The notes under the pieces were generated by a model that saw nothing but the letters and a program-made list of their open reading frames with translations, did no database searches and was not told where the DNA came from. A program made the position numbers and the translations under genes. From Bacillus pumilus (GTDB lineage Bacteria > Bacillota > Bacilli > Bacillales > Bacillaceae), in assembly GCF_024498355.1 (NCBI RefSeq), contig NZ_CP101833.1:2709001-2773000 (forward strand): a stretch of 64,000 nucleotides of DNA, read 5' to 3'. Below are positions 48,371 to 57,411 of this stretch, piece after piece; positions within the stretch are counted from its first letter, which is position 1, and each line of letters opens with the position of its first letter.

Positions 48371-48761
48371 ATTTCTTGATTAAGTCTTTACGGTTAGATT
48401 GCTCAATCCACTCTTCAAGTTTATCTTTAAGTGTATTGAAACCTTGTGGCGTAGCAGCTTCTTCTTTCACTTGCTGTGGTCTTTGTTTCTTTGGTTTACT
48501 TTCTTTTCTTTCAGGTGCTTCTTGTGTAGCACGGATAGAAAGGCTGATTTTACCAGCTTTTTCATCAACAGAAAGAACTTTCACTTGAACTTCGTCACCA
48601 ATTGAAAGATGCTCGTTGATGTCTTTTACGAAGCCATGCGTTACTTCAGAAATATGCACAAGTCCTTGAGTTTCTTCATCTAATGCAACAAACGCACCAT
48701 ACGCTTGTAATCCTGTTACTTTACCAGTGTAAACACTGCCTACTTCAAACTTTGTCGCCAT
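48369..48761 (-). CDS. yugI: YugI, general stress protein 13 (S1 domain)
   Basis: 130 aa. S1 RNA-binding domain over residues ~5-75 (GSVYTGKVTGLQAYGAFVAL, GLVHISEVTHGFVKDI, VKVLSVDEKAGKISLSI), then a Lys/Glu-rich tail. Ribosome-associated in B. subtilis. Binding site TAGGAGTTG. Confidence 0.93.
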   Translation of the reverse strand: MATKFEVGSVYTGKVTGLQAYGAFVALDEETQGLVHISEVTHGFVKDINEHLSIGDEVQVKVLSVDEKAGKISLSIRATQEAPERKESKPKKQRPQQVKEEAATPQGFNTLKDKLEEWIEQSNRKDLIKK

Positions 48762-48875
48762 GATAACAACTCCTAAATAAATGTTTTAATATTCGTTTAT
48801 ACGCAATTAAAAACTATATCATAGAACGGCCAGTTACGCAAAATATTTTTTAAAAGGGTTTAGATGATATCAAAA

Positions 48876-48918
48876 GGGGGAATACCTGAAAACAAGAATG
48901 CTTTCTAGTATTCCCCCC
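48876..48918 (-). terminator. alaT terminator
   Basis: Minus strand GGGGGAATAC pairs with GTATTCCCCC, followed by TTTTG. A second hairpin (48930-48958) lies nearer to alaT. Confidence 0.75.
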
Positions 48919-48959
48919 TAATTTGAGAGGCATGAATCCATATGGACTCATGCCTTTTT

Positions 48960-50153
48960 TTATTTTAAAATGACCGGTGCTTCTTTTTTCACTTGTCTAT
49001 CTTGCAAGAAGCGCTGGATTCTTGATAGTGCTTCCTGAAGATGGTCGAGTGACGAAGCATATGAACAGCGAATATGACCTTCACCGCTTGGACCGAATAC
49101 ATTTCCAGGGACAACTGCTACTTTTTCGCTTAGCAGCAACTCCTCAGCAAATTGTTCTGAGGTCATGCCCGTGCTTTTAATGGATGGGAAAGCGTAAAAC
49201 GCTCCGTTTGGCTGATGACATGTCAGTCCTAGTTCATTGAGGGAGCCAACAAACAAATTACGGCGTCTTCTGTAGCTTTTCTTCATTTTCTCTACATCTT
49301 CAAGTCCATTTTTCAGTGCTTCTTCTGCCGCATATTGTGCCATAGCCGGAGCACACATCATAGAATATTGATGTATTTTCAGCATGGCATCGCGCAGGAC
49401 AGGTGGTGCTGCCACATATCCTAAGCGCCAGCCTGTCATAGCAAATCCTTTTGAAAAGCCTGAAATCAAGATCGTTCTTTCCTTCATATCTTGAATCGCC
49501 GCAACGCTTGTAAAAGCTTCATCGTACGTCAGTTCAGCATAAATTTCATCAGTGATGATTAAAAGGTCATGCTCTTTTGCAAATTGGGCAATATCTTCGA
49601 GCTCTTCCTTTGAGTAAACAGATCCTGTTGGATTTGATGGAGAGCACAGTAAAATGGCTTTTGTTTTCGGTGTCAGCTTCGTGCGAAGATCAGCAGAATC
49701 TGCTTTGAAATCTTTTTCAGCCGATGTACTTAAATAGACAGGTACTCCGCCTGCAAGTGTCGTAAGTGCCCCGTATGCTACAAAACAAGGCTCTGGAATG
49801 ATCACTTCATCGCCGCCGTTTAAAATTGCGCGAAAGGCCAAATCAAGAGCCTGGCTTCCGCCTACCGTAATAATGAGTTCTTCTTCAGGACTGTAATCGA
49901 TGTGAAACCGCTTATATAAATAGTGGCTCAGTTCTTTTCGCAAAGATAACAGACCTGCATTCGCCGTATAAGAGGTAAGCCCTTGTTCTAATGACATAAT
50001 GCTTGCTTCTCTGACATTCCAAGCTGTCACGAAATCTGGTTCGCCGACACCAAGGGAAATAACCCCTTCCATTGTGGCTGCGAGATCAAAAAATTTCCGA
50101 ATACCTGACGGCTGAATGCTTTGTACCGTTTCAGATAAATAAGACTTTTTCAT
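48960..50153 (-). CDS. alaT: AlaT, alanine aminotransferase (YugH)
   Basis: 397 aa, class-I PLP aminotransferase. The PLP lysine is in ISGFSKGFAMTGWRLG (~residue 237). Other motifs: CSPSNPTGSVYSKEE and DEIYAELTYDE. B. subtilis AlaT makes alanine from pyruvate. It follows alaR directly. Confidence 0.92.
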   Translation of the reverse strand: MKKSYLSETVQSIQPSGIRKFFDLAATMEGVISLGVGEPDFVTAWNVREASIMSLEQGLTSYTANAGLLSLRKELSHYLYKRFHIDYSPEEELIITVGGSQALDLAFRAILNGGDEVIIPEPCFVAYGALTTLAGGVPVYLSTSAEKDFKADSADLRTKLTPKTKAILLCSPSNPTGSVYSKEELEDIAQFAKEHDLLIITDEIYAELTYDEAFTSVAAIQDMKERTILISGFSKGFAMTGWRLGYVAAPPVLRDAMLKIHQYSMMCAPAMAQYAAEEALKNGLEDVEKMKKSYRRRRNLFVGSLNELGLTCHQPNGAFYAFPSIKSTGMTSEQFAEELLLSEKVAVVPGNVFGPSGEGHIRCSYASSLDHLQEALSRIQRFLQDRQVKKEAPVILK

Positions 50154-50654
50154 TTAAGGAGACACCACGATTCTTTTGTCATCGTCTCCTGTTTCAAACA
50201 CTTTCCCATCATGTTTATATCTTTTCAAAATGAAGTGGGTAGTTGTTGAAACAACGGAATCAAGTGTCGATAATTTTTCAGATACGAAGCGGGCAATGTC
50301 AGACATGGATCTCCCGCGGATCACAACAGATAGATCATATACACCTGACATTAAATACACAGACTCCACTTCCTGAAACCTGTAAATGCGTTCAGCAATT
50401 TCATCAAATCCGACACCTCTTTTCGGTGTCACTTTCACATCAATCATGGCTGTGACGCCTTCGTGACCATCCACTTTACGCCAGTCAATCATGGTCGAAT
50501 AATCAATAATGACTTTTTGATCTTCAAGTTTTTGAATAATGGCTTCGGCTTCTTCTGCTGTCACACCTGCCATTTTCGCAATTGTATTTAAATCGGCACG
50601 GCTGTTTTCATCTAAAATCTCTAATATTTCAGTTTCTTTTTCTGTTAGTTTCAT
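50154..50654 (-). CDS. alaR: AlaR, Lrp/AsnC regulator (YugG)
   Basis: 166 aa. N-terminal winged helix-turn-helix (ILDENSRADLNTIAKMAGVT) and C-terminal RAM domain (VESVYLMSGVYDLSVVIRG). In B. subtilis AlaR activates alaRT in response to alanine. It starts the operon with alaT one base downstream. Confidence 0.93.
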   Translation of the reverse strand: MKLTEKETEILEILDENSRADLNTIAKMAGVTAEEAEAIIQKLEDQKVIIDYSTMIDWRKVDGHEGVTAMIDVKVTPKRGVGFDEIAERIYRFQEVESVYLMSGVYDLSVVIRGRSMSDIARFVSEKLSTLDSVVSTTTHFILKRYKHDGKVFETGDDDKRIVVSP

Positions 50655-50822
50655 TTGATTTCACACCTCTGATTGTAAAAGCTAGTTTTAAAAAATCTTC
50701 TGAACATTATAGCACGTTTTTCCCATTATGCTAAGCAGGGAAAAGATTCTAATCGTAGCTTGAAATCCACTTTTTAGGGTACAATACAGTCACCTAACAG
50801 AGAGTGAGTATCAAGTAACGGA

Positions 50823-51656
50823 GTGATGAGTGTGGACATTGTACAGCCAGCTTATATGAAAAGTAAATTCGGTTTAGATATCTATTACGAACACTATCCA
50901 AATGTGGGAAAGAAGACATTGATCTTAATTCACGGTCTCTTCTCTTCTACTTTCAGCTATCGAAAGCTCATCCCGCTTCTGAAACAAGATTTCAATTTAA
51001 TTGCGATCGATCTGCCTCCATTTGGGCAGTCCGAGAAGTCGAATACCTTTATCTACAGCTATCGCAACATGGGCAAAATCATTATTGAACTAGCCGGTTA
51101 CTTGCAGATTCAGCATGCGATTCTAGTCGGTCATTCAATGGGCGGACAAATTGCCTTATACGCTGCCTCTGAACGCCCAGACCTATTTGAAAAGGCGGTA
51201 CTTTTATGCAGCTCAGGGTATTTGAATAAGTCCAAAAGATCGCTTGTTTACAGCACTTATATTCCTTATTTTTATCTATTTCTAAAAAGACAGCTTTTAA
51301 AGCAAGGCATTATGAAAAATTTAACCGCTGTTGTGCATGATCATTCGATTATTGATCAAGAGATGGTGGACGGATATTTAAAGCCTTTTTCTGATGATAA
51401 AATTTTTAGAGGTCTTTTACGTTTGGTACGGCACCGAGAAGGTGATTTGACGTCAGATGTCCTAAAAAAAATGGAGACACCCGTGCTGCTCATTTGGGGC
51501 AAGGAGGATCGGATCGTTCCCATTCAAGTAGGCGAAAGACTGCACAAAGATTTGCCGCACTCGACCTTACATGCATTAAAAAAAACCGGGCACCTCATTC
51601 CTGAGGAAAATCCGGTCTTTGTGTCTGATCAAATCGGCAATTTCAGCCTGTCTTAG
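50823..51656 (+). CDS. yugF: YugF, alpha/beta hydrolase
   Basis: 277 aa. Oxyanion motif ILIHGLFSSTFSY, nucleophile GHSMGGQIALYAASE (Ser ~102), acid in LLIWGKEDRIVPIQVG and catalytic His in KTGHLIPEENP complete the triad. Substrate unknown. ATG at 50823 or 50826/GTG at 50832 are possible. Confidence 0.9.
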   Translation: MMSVDIVQPAYMKSKFGLDIYYEHYPNVGKKTLILIHGLFSSTFSYRKLIPLLKQDFNLIAIDLPPFGQSEKSNTFIYSYRNMGKIIIELAGYLQIQHAILVGHSMGGQIALYAASERPDLFEKAVLLCSSGYLNKSKRSLVYSTYIPYFYLFLKRQLLKQGIMKNLTAVVHDHSIIDQEMVDGYLKPFSDDKIFRGLLRLVRHREGDLTSDVLKKMETPVLLIWGKEDRIVPIQVGERLHKDLPHSTLHALKKTGHLIPEENPVFVSDQIGNFSLS

Positions 51657-51922
51657 CGTGAGCAGAAGCTGCTGTCTCTTATGACAAAAAGCTGATTCGC
51701 TATATCTTGACAGCTCTCTATCGGAAGAAGCTGCTCAAATGAGTGGTGGTAAATGGCTTGAATCTCTTTTGCTAAAGATAACGGGTTCTCTGCGTCGTAT
51801 AATGCACTGATGACGTCAGCAGGCTCCGTTTCATAAAAGTCCTCTCCATAATGAAAAGGGTCCCATGCCTTAATGAATTGAATCATCTCTTCTACAGCTT
51901 GACTATCTTTCATGGGTATCAC
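51653..51922 (-). CDS. yugE: YugE-like small protein
   Basis: 89 aa. AVEEMIQFIKAWDPFHYGEDF and YDAENPLSLAKEIQAIYHHS stand out. It overlaps the convergent yugF by 4 bases. Position and length match B. subtilis YugE (about 86 aa). Function unknown. Confidence 0.85.
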   Translation of the reverse strand: MIPMKDSQAVEEMIQFIKAWDPFHYGEDFYETEPADVISALYDAENPLSLAKEIQAIYHHSFEQLLPIESCQDIANQLFVIRDSSFCSR

Positions 51923-51996
51923 CGCTTATAATAAATTTTGTGATGTTTATTTTAGCACAACCAACAATGGTTGAAAAACGGCTAGAGGTGGTTTTC

Positions 51997-53172
51997 ATGA
52001 ATTTCGACGAACAGATCATACGTAAAGGTTCAAAATCAGTGAAATGGGATCAAGCAGAGTCTTTGTTCCTCACAACAGATGCACTGCCGATGTGGGTGGC
52101 AGATATGGATTTTAAAGCGCCCCAGGTCGTCCTTGATGCATTAAAAGAACGATTAGATCACGGCGTATTTGGCTATGCATTTCAGGATCAGGATACGCAG
52201 CAGGCAGTGGCTGACTGGCTCAAAAGAAGACATGGATGGACGATTCAGACAGATGCTGTCACCTTCACACCAGGTATCGTGACGGCACTTAGTTTTGCTG
52301 TCCAAGCCTTTACAGCACCGAATGATGAAGTGGTCATTCAGTCTCCAGTGTATACGCCTTTTTATCAAATGATTGAAAGAAATGGACGTACTGTCTCAAC
52401 CAATCCTTTAAAAATAGAAAACAACCGCTACATGATGGATTTTGATGATTTAGAGAAAAAACTAAGTAGACCACAAGCGAAGCTGATGTTCCTTTGTCAT
52501 CCGCATAATCCTTCTGGGAGAGCGTGGTCAAAAGACGAATTAAAACGAGTGGGAGACTTATGTGTGCAGCATGGTGTCACAGTCGTTTCAGATGAGATTC
52601 ATTCTGATCTGATGCTTTCCGGGAAGCCGCATGTGCCTTTCGCTAGTCTTTCTGACAACATAGCAAATATCACAGTGACCTGTATTGCGCCGAGTAAAAC
52701 ATTTAATTTAGCTGGGCTTCAGGCATCTGCCATTATCATTTCTGATGAAGAAAAAAGAACCCTTTTCACCAATGAATTACAAAGAAACGGGCTGGCCAAA
52801 CTGAATGCATTTGCCATTCCTGCGATGGAAGCGGCATATCGTCTTGGAGATGAATGGCTTGATTCACTTGTTCTTTATCTCGAAAACAATATGAAGATTG
52901 CGATGGACTATATTGACGAACATCTTCCGAATATGCGTTATATGAAACCAGATGCTTCTTATTTATTGTGGCTGGACATTCGTGATTATCAATTGACTCA
53001 AGCGGAATTGAAACGGAATTTGCTAAAAAAGGGGAAAGTCATACTAGAGCTTGGACACGTGTATGGGCATGAAGGAGACGGCTTTATTCGGATGAATCTC
53101 GGCTGTCCTGCTCTAACGGTGAAAGAGGGTTTAAAACGCCTTCATCAAGCGTTCACTCTATCAACCACATAA
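51997..53172 (+). CDS. patB: PatB, cystathionine beta-lyase
   Basis: 391 aa from the ATG at 51997 (GAGGTGG upstream; MNFDEQIIRKGSKSVKWDQ). PLP lysine in CIAPSKTFNLAGLQASA. TDALPMWVADMDFKAP near the start and FLCHPHNPSGRAWSKDEL are the MalY/PatB signatures. It cleaves C-S bonds of cystathionine. Upstream ATG at 51940 lies inside the promoter region. Confidence 0.93.
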   Translation: MNFDEQIIRKGSKSVKWDQAESLFLTTDALPMWVADMDFKAPQVVLDALKERLDHGVFGYAFQDQDTQQAVADWLKRRHGWTIQTDAVTFTPGIVTALSFAVQAFTAPNDEVVIQSPVYTPFYQMIERNGRTVSTNPLKIENNRYMMDFDDLEKKLSRPQAKLMFLCHPHNPSGRAWSKDELKRVGDLCVQHGVTVVSDEIHSDLMLSGKPHVPFASLSDNIANITVTCIAPSKTFNLAGLQASAIIISDEEKRTLFTNELQRNGLAKLNAFAIPAMEAAYRLGDEWLDSLVLYLENNMKIAMDYIDEHLPNMRYMKPDASYLLWLDIRDYQLTQAELKRNLLKKGKVILELGHVYGHEGDGFIRMNLGCPALTVKEGLKRLHQAFTLSTT

Positions 53173-53183
53173 GACCAGTTATC

Positions 53184-53216
53184 AAAAGAACATCCTAGCG
53201 GGTGTTCTTTTTAAAG
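53184..53216 (+). terminator. patB terminator
   Basis: AAGAACATCC pairs with GGGTGTTCTT, followed by TTT. Confidence 0.8.
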
Positions 53217-53303
53217 AAAAAAACCCTCCTTTTATCATATCTACTTTGTACATGAAATGATATAATGAGAGGAATTACAATTATTTACGAGGAGAGCATT
53301 TAA

Positions 53304-54596
53304 ATGGAAATGTTCAAGGATTTTCTGCTCCATGTATCTTTTATTCTATTTCCAATCTTTTTATATCATGCGCTATGGCTAAGCCGGACCCCTGCTCATT
53401 TCCCAAAAAGGAATAAACTGCTCATCACAATATTTGCATCCATCTCTTCAGCACTATGTATTATGTATCCAGTTGGTTCGATTTTAGATTTGCAGACTGG
53501 GCTTCAATCGATTCCCCTTGTACTTGCCATTTTATACGGAGGGTACACTGCTGGAATCGTCGCTATCTTGTTTAGCTCCATTGTCAAATTCGTGATGTAT
53601 GGCTCTTTCTTATGGGTTGGACTCATCGTTGTACCGATTTACTTTTTCATCCCTTTCCTGTTCTACCGAAAATGGCATCAATATTCGAAAATGAAAAAGC
53701 TGTTATACGGAGTACTCATTGGTCTGTCCAAAGGAATCTTCATTTACATTGGACTGTTTGTGGTCAGCTTAATGGAATACAGCCCAGCTTTTATTATGCA
53801 GCAAAAGTTCCTTGAGTTATTTTTCTCAACTCTTTACTACATATTCTTTCTTGTGCTAAGTATCTATTCCATTGAATTCGTCAAAGAAAATGCGCAAATG
53901 AGAACACAGCTCGTCCAGTCAGAAAAGCTGACCATTGTAAGTGAACTCGCTGCAAGTGTCGCCCATGAAGTACGCAATCCGCTTACAGTTGTGAGAGGGT
54001 TTATTCAATTGCTTTTTTCTAGCGACAATGCAAAAGAACCGTCGACCAATAAAGATTATAAAAACCTCGTTCTGTCCGAGTTAGATCGCGCGCAGGACAT
54101 TATCACGAGTTATCTTGATATTGCAAAACAAAACTATTATCAAATTGAATCTCTCAATCTGTCTAAATTACTTGAGGAATGTGCATCACTGATGACATCC
54201 TATGCGAATTTTAAATCGGTCACGATTCATCAATCCATTGAACCAGACTTATACATTCAAGGTGATGAAACGAAGATCAAGCAAGTCATGATTAATTTAA
54301 TCAAAAATGCGATTGAAGCAGCCCCCGATCACGAAGGGAAAATTGAACTTTTTGCTTCAAAAGAAAATCATAAAATATGCCTTTATTTCGTTGATAACGG
54401 TGTAGGCATGACAGAAAACCAAATGAAAAAGCTTGGCGAACCATATTACACCTTGAAAAATAAAGGGACTGGACTTGGGCTGACAGTGACTTTTTCTATC
54501 ATAGAAAATCACCATGGAACCATTCGTTTCAAAAGCTCGCTGCAGTCTGGTACAACAGTCACCGTGAAGTTTCCTGAAGACACAAGGAGAAAATGA
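53304..54596 (+). CDS. kinB: KinB, sporulation sensor histidine kinase
   Basis: 430 aa (B. subtilis 428). Six membrane helices in residues ~5-195, then H-box AASVAHEVRNPLTVVRGF, N-box NLIKNAIEAAPDHEG, and ATP motifs DNGVGM and GTGLGLTV. It feeds phosphate into the Spo0F-Spo0B-Spo0A relay and needs KapB. Start has GAGGAGAGC upstream. Confidence 0.95.
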   Translation: MEMFKDFLLHVSFILFPIFLYHALWLSRTPAHFPKRNKLLITIFASISSALCIMYPVGSILDLQTGLQSIPLVLAILYGGYTAGIVAILFSSIVKFVMYGSFLWVGLIVVPIYFFIPFLFYRKWHQYSKMKKLLYGVLIGLSKGIFIYIGLFVVSLMEYSPAFIMQQKFLELFFSTLYYIFFLVLSIYSIEFVKENAQMRTQLVQSEKLTIVSELAASVAHEVRNPLTVVRGFIQLLFSSDNAKEPSTNKDYKNLVLSELDRAQDIITSYLDIAKQNYYQIESLNLSKLLEECASLMTSYANFKSVTIHQSIEPDLYIQGDETKIKQVMINLIKNAIEAAPDHEGKIELFASKENHKICLYFVDNGVGMTENQMKKLGEPYYTLKNKGTGLGLTVTFSIIENHHGTIRFKSSLQSGTTVTVKFPEDTRRK

Positions 54597-54776
54597 TCAA
54601 TCCATTTTTTTTGTCCTTTTTTCGTCTATCTGCTCCTGCTTCTTAGACGCACGAACGATCAGACGAAAGCAAATAAATGCAGCAATAAAGAAAAGCACCG
54701 TAGTGATTGCCGCTGGGATGTACTCCCTTTTATCTTCAGGAAAATACAGTAGAAAGAGTGCGATGAACGACATCAT
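54597..54776 (-). CDS. Small membrane protein between kinB and kapB
   Basis: 59 aa from the ATG at 54776 (MMSFIALFLLYFPEDKREYI), with AGGGGG upstream. Two hydrophobic segments and a charged tail (KKQEQIDEKRTKKMD). It lies on the opposite strand and separates kinB from kapB. No family recognised. Confidence 0.6.
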   Translation of the reverse strand: MMSFIALFLLYFPEDKREYIPAAITTVLFFIAAFICFRLIVRASKKQEQIDEKRTKKMD

Positions 54777-54866
54777 TCGCCATTCCCCCTTTTGCTCGTT
54801 TACTTCACTATATTGGCTAAAAGAAATGAAATACCTTCCCGCGAGAAGGAAATGGAGGAATTTCAC

Positions 54867-55259
54867 ATGACAGACATTCAAATTGGACAAGTTGTGAAAG
54901 GTTTTTACAAAACAGGTGTTTACGTTGGGGAAGTGACCGCAGTTAAACCATCGACCTATCTCGTGCAAGTAAAAGCGGTTCTGACACATCCCACTCAAGG
55001 CGACCTGCATCATCCTAAAGAAGCAGACGTGCCTTTTTTTCAGGAGAGGCGAGCTTTGGCCCATAGAGAACAGACGAATATCCCTCATCATATGGTGAAG
55101 CCTTACGATGGCGACATACCCGATTATCAATCGTCACTGAAAGAAGCCGTAGACAAATTGAAAAAAGCGCTTAGTGCGGATGATTCCAAATGGGCTGAAA
55201 AATCAAGAGCGTGCCTATCTTCTCTTGAAAAAGATTATTTTCCAGAAGACGCCCGCTAA
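54867..55259 (+). CDS. kapB: KapB, lipoprotein/KinB activator
   Basis: 130 aa from the ATG at 54867. TGVYVGEVTAVKPSTYLVQV then AVLTHPTQGDLHHPKEADVP are the KapB family pattern (SH3-like fold). KapB is required for KinB signalling in B. subtilis. Separated from kinB by an opposite-strand small gene. No lipobox is visible despite some family annotations as lipoprotein. Confidence 0.9.
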   Translation: MTDIQIGQVVKGFYKTGVYVGEVTAVKPSTYLVQVKAVLTHPTQGDLHHPKEADVPFFQERRALAHREQTNIPHHMVKPYDGDIPDYQSSLKEAVDKLKKALSADDSKWAEKSRACLSSLEKDYFPEDAR

Positions 55260-55873
55260 TCAGTCGAATCAAAAAAGTGAGAGAAATCGATGAGTTCACC
55301 AATTTTGGTTGTTTGCGGATTTTCCACATAGGCTCTGTCTTTTTCAAAAAGGGTTAACAGCTGATAAGTGGTCATGGCATCATCGAGTGCTTTATGATGC
55401 TTACCAGCTCCTTCACTGCCGTACTCCTTTGCCGCTTTTCGCAGCCCTGTAAGTGTTCTATCACCAAAAAAGGTTTTATATTCAAAAGCGAGGTCCCGCA
55501 GCTTTCCTTTAAAAGGAAAGGCAATGTGATTGAGCATACAGTTTTGCTTCAATACCTTCATGTCCATATTTCCCCACGTGATAATTTCACAGTCTTCGCC
55601 CCCATCAAGTGACACGAGCTTCTCGATAAACGCCTCAAATGAAATCCCGCTCTCTACATCCTGCTGCGTAATTCCGAGAAAAGTTTTACAACGCTTTGTC
55701 AGCTTCGGGAACTTTTTCGGTTTGACGTAGCTTGAGAAGGTGTCTATGATCGTTTCACTTGTTGCTTTCACTACCCCAGCTTCAATAATTTCAGGGAAAA
55801 AATTTTGTGGATGATATTTCCCATCAGGCATCGTAAATTCAAAATCGACCACAAGCAGCGTCTTCTGTTCCAC
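55256..55873 (-). CDS. kapD: KapD, DEDDh 3'-5' exonuclease
   Basis: 205 aa from the GTG at 55873 (MVEQKTLLVVDFEFT), the same length as B. subtilis KapD; GGGGTGA is upstream. Exonuclease motifs: VDFEFTMPDGKYHPQNFFPE, TWGNMDMKVLKQNC, and HHKALDDAMTTYQL. KapD inhibits the KinA/B sporulation pathway. Overlaps kapB end by 4 bases. Confidence 0.93.
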   Translation of the reverse strand: MEQKTLLVVDFEFTMPDGKYHPQNFFPEIIEAGVVKATSETIIDTFSSYVKPKKFPKLTKRCKTFLGITQQDVESGISFEAFIEKLVSLDGGEDCEIITWGNMDMKVLKQNCMLNHIAFPFKGKLRDLAFEYKTFFGDRTLTGLRKAAKEYGSEGAGKHHKALDDAMTTYQLLTLFEKDRAYVENPQTTKIGELIDFSHFFDSTD

Positions 55874-56052
55874 CAGTCTCACCCCACTTTCTCGTCTGTT
55901 TTTCATCCTGATATCATTATATTAAGACGGATCTTGAAATCACTTCATTTTCTTGAAAATAATGCAGATTCACTATGCCCAACCTATTCATCAGATGAAA
56001 GATCGTTTATTTTCCTTTATAATTATTAAGGAACACGAAATAAATAAAGAAG

Positions 56053-57270
56053 GTGGTCTCTATCACAAACAGGAAAAAAAACTTGTACATCATGTGGTTT
56101 GTGAACTTTTTTGTATCTGCCAGCATTACAATGATCGTCCCTTTTTTATCACTTTACATAGAATCTCTTGATAGCAGCTATTCGAATGAATTTGTCCAAA
56201 GATGGAGCGGCTATGTCTTTGGGGTCACGTTTTTAACGGCCTTTCTGATTTCTCCAATTTGGGGACGGATTGGTGACAGGCACGGCTATAAAAAGATTTT
56301 GCTGATTAACGGCATTGGGATTGCCACAAGTATTCTATTAATGGGGCTTGTTCAAACCGTTTATCAGCTATTCGCACTGCGGCTCTTCATGGGGCTTGTA
56401 ACAGGCTTTATCTCTACTTCAATGGCGCTGATTTCTGCTCAGACTGAAAAGGCAACTGCCGGTAAAACATTAGGAACCATGCAGATGAGTAATGTCGCCG
56501 GAGGATTGTTCGGTCCATTAATGGGCGGACTCATGGCAGACAGCGTTGGCTTCATTTATACGTTTTTCTTAACAGCCGCTGTCATTTATGTGTCTGCTAT
56601 TGTCATTATCTTCGGTGTGAAGGAACAGCCGATTCGGTCAAAAGAAGCAAAGCGCGTTTCTTACTCACGAAAAGATGTCATCGTTCATATTTTCAAACAG
56701 CCTTTGCTTGTGGTCACGATGCTTTTAACGTTTATTACGCAAGTGGGGAACTTTAGTATTCAGCCACTTTTAGCTTTATACATTCATGATTTGCACGGCC
56801 CAGTCAATCTCGCCTTTTATGCGGGACTGGCGTTTTCTGCAACAGGACTTGGAAATTTGCTGTTTACGCGAAAATGGGGAGATCTTGGAGATCGAATCGG
56901 ACACGATAAGGTGCTGCTTGCCCTTCTCATCCTCTCCTCTATTTTATTCATCCCGCAAGCAATGGCGGACTCCTACGTGATGTTAGTCATTTTCCGTTTT
57001 CTATACGGGATGGCACTAGGCGGGATTATTCCGTGTACGACGGCGTATATTCGAATCAAAGCACCTGCCTCCATGCAAGGGGAAGTGCTCGGATACAATG
57101 TCAGTTTCCGATTTCTCGGGAATGTCGTCGGTCCAGTCATTGGCGGCATTGTAGCGAGCCATTACGGGATTCCAGCTGTCTTTTATGTGACTGCCGTCAT
57201 TTTTCTTTTTGGCGCGTTATTTTTATGGGGGGTTCGCTCACACTCAAAGGCAAAAGAAAGGAGTGTCTGA
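56053..57270 (+). CDS. yuxJ: YuxJ, MFS transporter
   Basis: 405 aa, 12 membrane segments. MFS motif GRIGDRHGYKKILLINGIG after helix 2 and a second RIGHDK loop in the C-half. The GTG start at 56053 lies inside AAGGTGG; a TTG at 56083 (after AGGA) would give the start seen in related proteins. Probable multidrug or small-molecule efflux; substrate unknown. Confidence 0.88.
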   Translation: MVSITNRKKNLYIMWFVNFFVSASITMIVPFLSLYIESLDSSYSNEFVQRWSGYVFGVTFLTAFLISPIWGRIGDRHGYKKILLINGIGIATSILLMGLVQTVYQLFALRLFMGLVTGFISTSMALISAQTEKATAGKTLGTMQMSNVAGGLFGPLMGGLMADSVGFIYTFFLTAAVIYVSAIVIIFGVKEQPIRSKEAKRVSYSRKDVIVHIFKQPLLVVTMLLTFITQVGNFSIQPLLALYIHDLHGPVNLAFYAGLAFSATGLGNLLFTRKWGDLGDRIGHDKVLLALLILSSILFIPQAMADSYVMLVIFRFLYGMALGGIIPCTTAYIRIKAPASMQGEVLGYNVSFRFLGNVVGPVIGGIVASHYGIPAVFYVTAVIFLFGALFLWGVRSHSKAKERSV

Positions 57271-57296
57271 TCCATCATCAGATACTCTTTTTTCAT
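57260..57296 (+). terminator. yuxJ terminator
   Basis: GAGTGTCTGAT pairs with ATCAGATACTC (one G-T/A change), followed by TTTTTT. Confidence 0.82.
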
Positions 57297-57411
57297 GTCT
57301 AGATGCCTTCTCTACTAGACTTCACGCCCGTTCTTTTCTAAAAATAACCTTCTCGTATTCGCAAAAGAATGGTACGATATGGCTAGAAATCTGAAGAAAG
57401 TGAGTGACCTC

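Noticed and set aside
48930..48958. GGCATGA/TCATGCC hairpin followed by T7 on the + strand
   Set aside because: No + strand gene runs into it (yuzA already ends at its own terminators). The T-run is on the wrong strand for alaT, so no terminator role was assigned.
54597..55130. 177-codon minus-strand frame over kapB
   Set aside because: Only its last 59 codons, with their own binding site, look like a protein; the upstream part is antisense to kapB.
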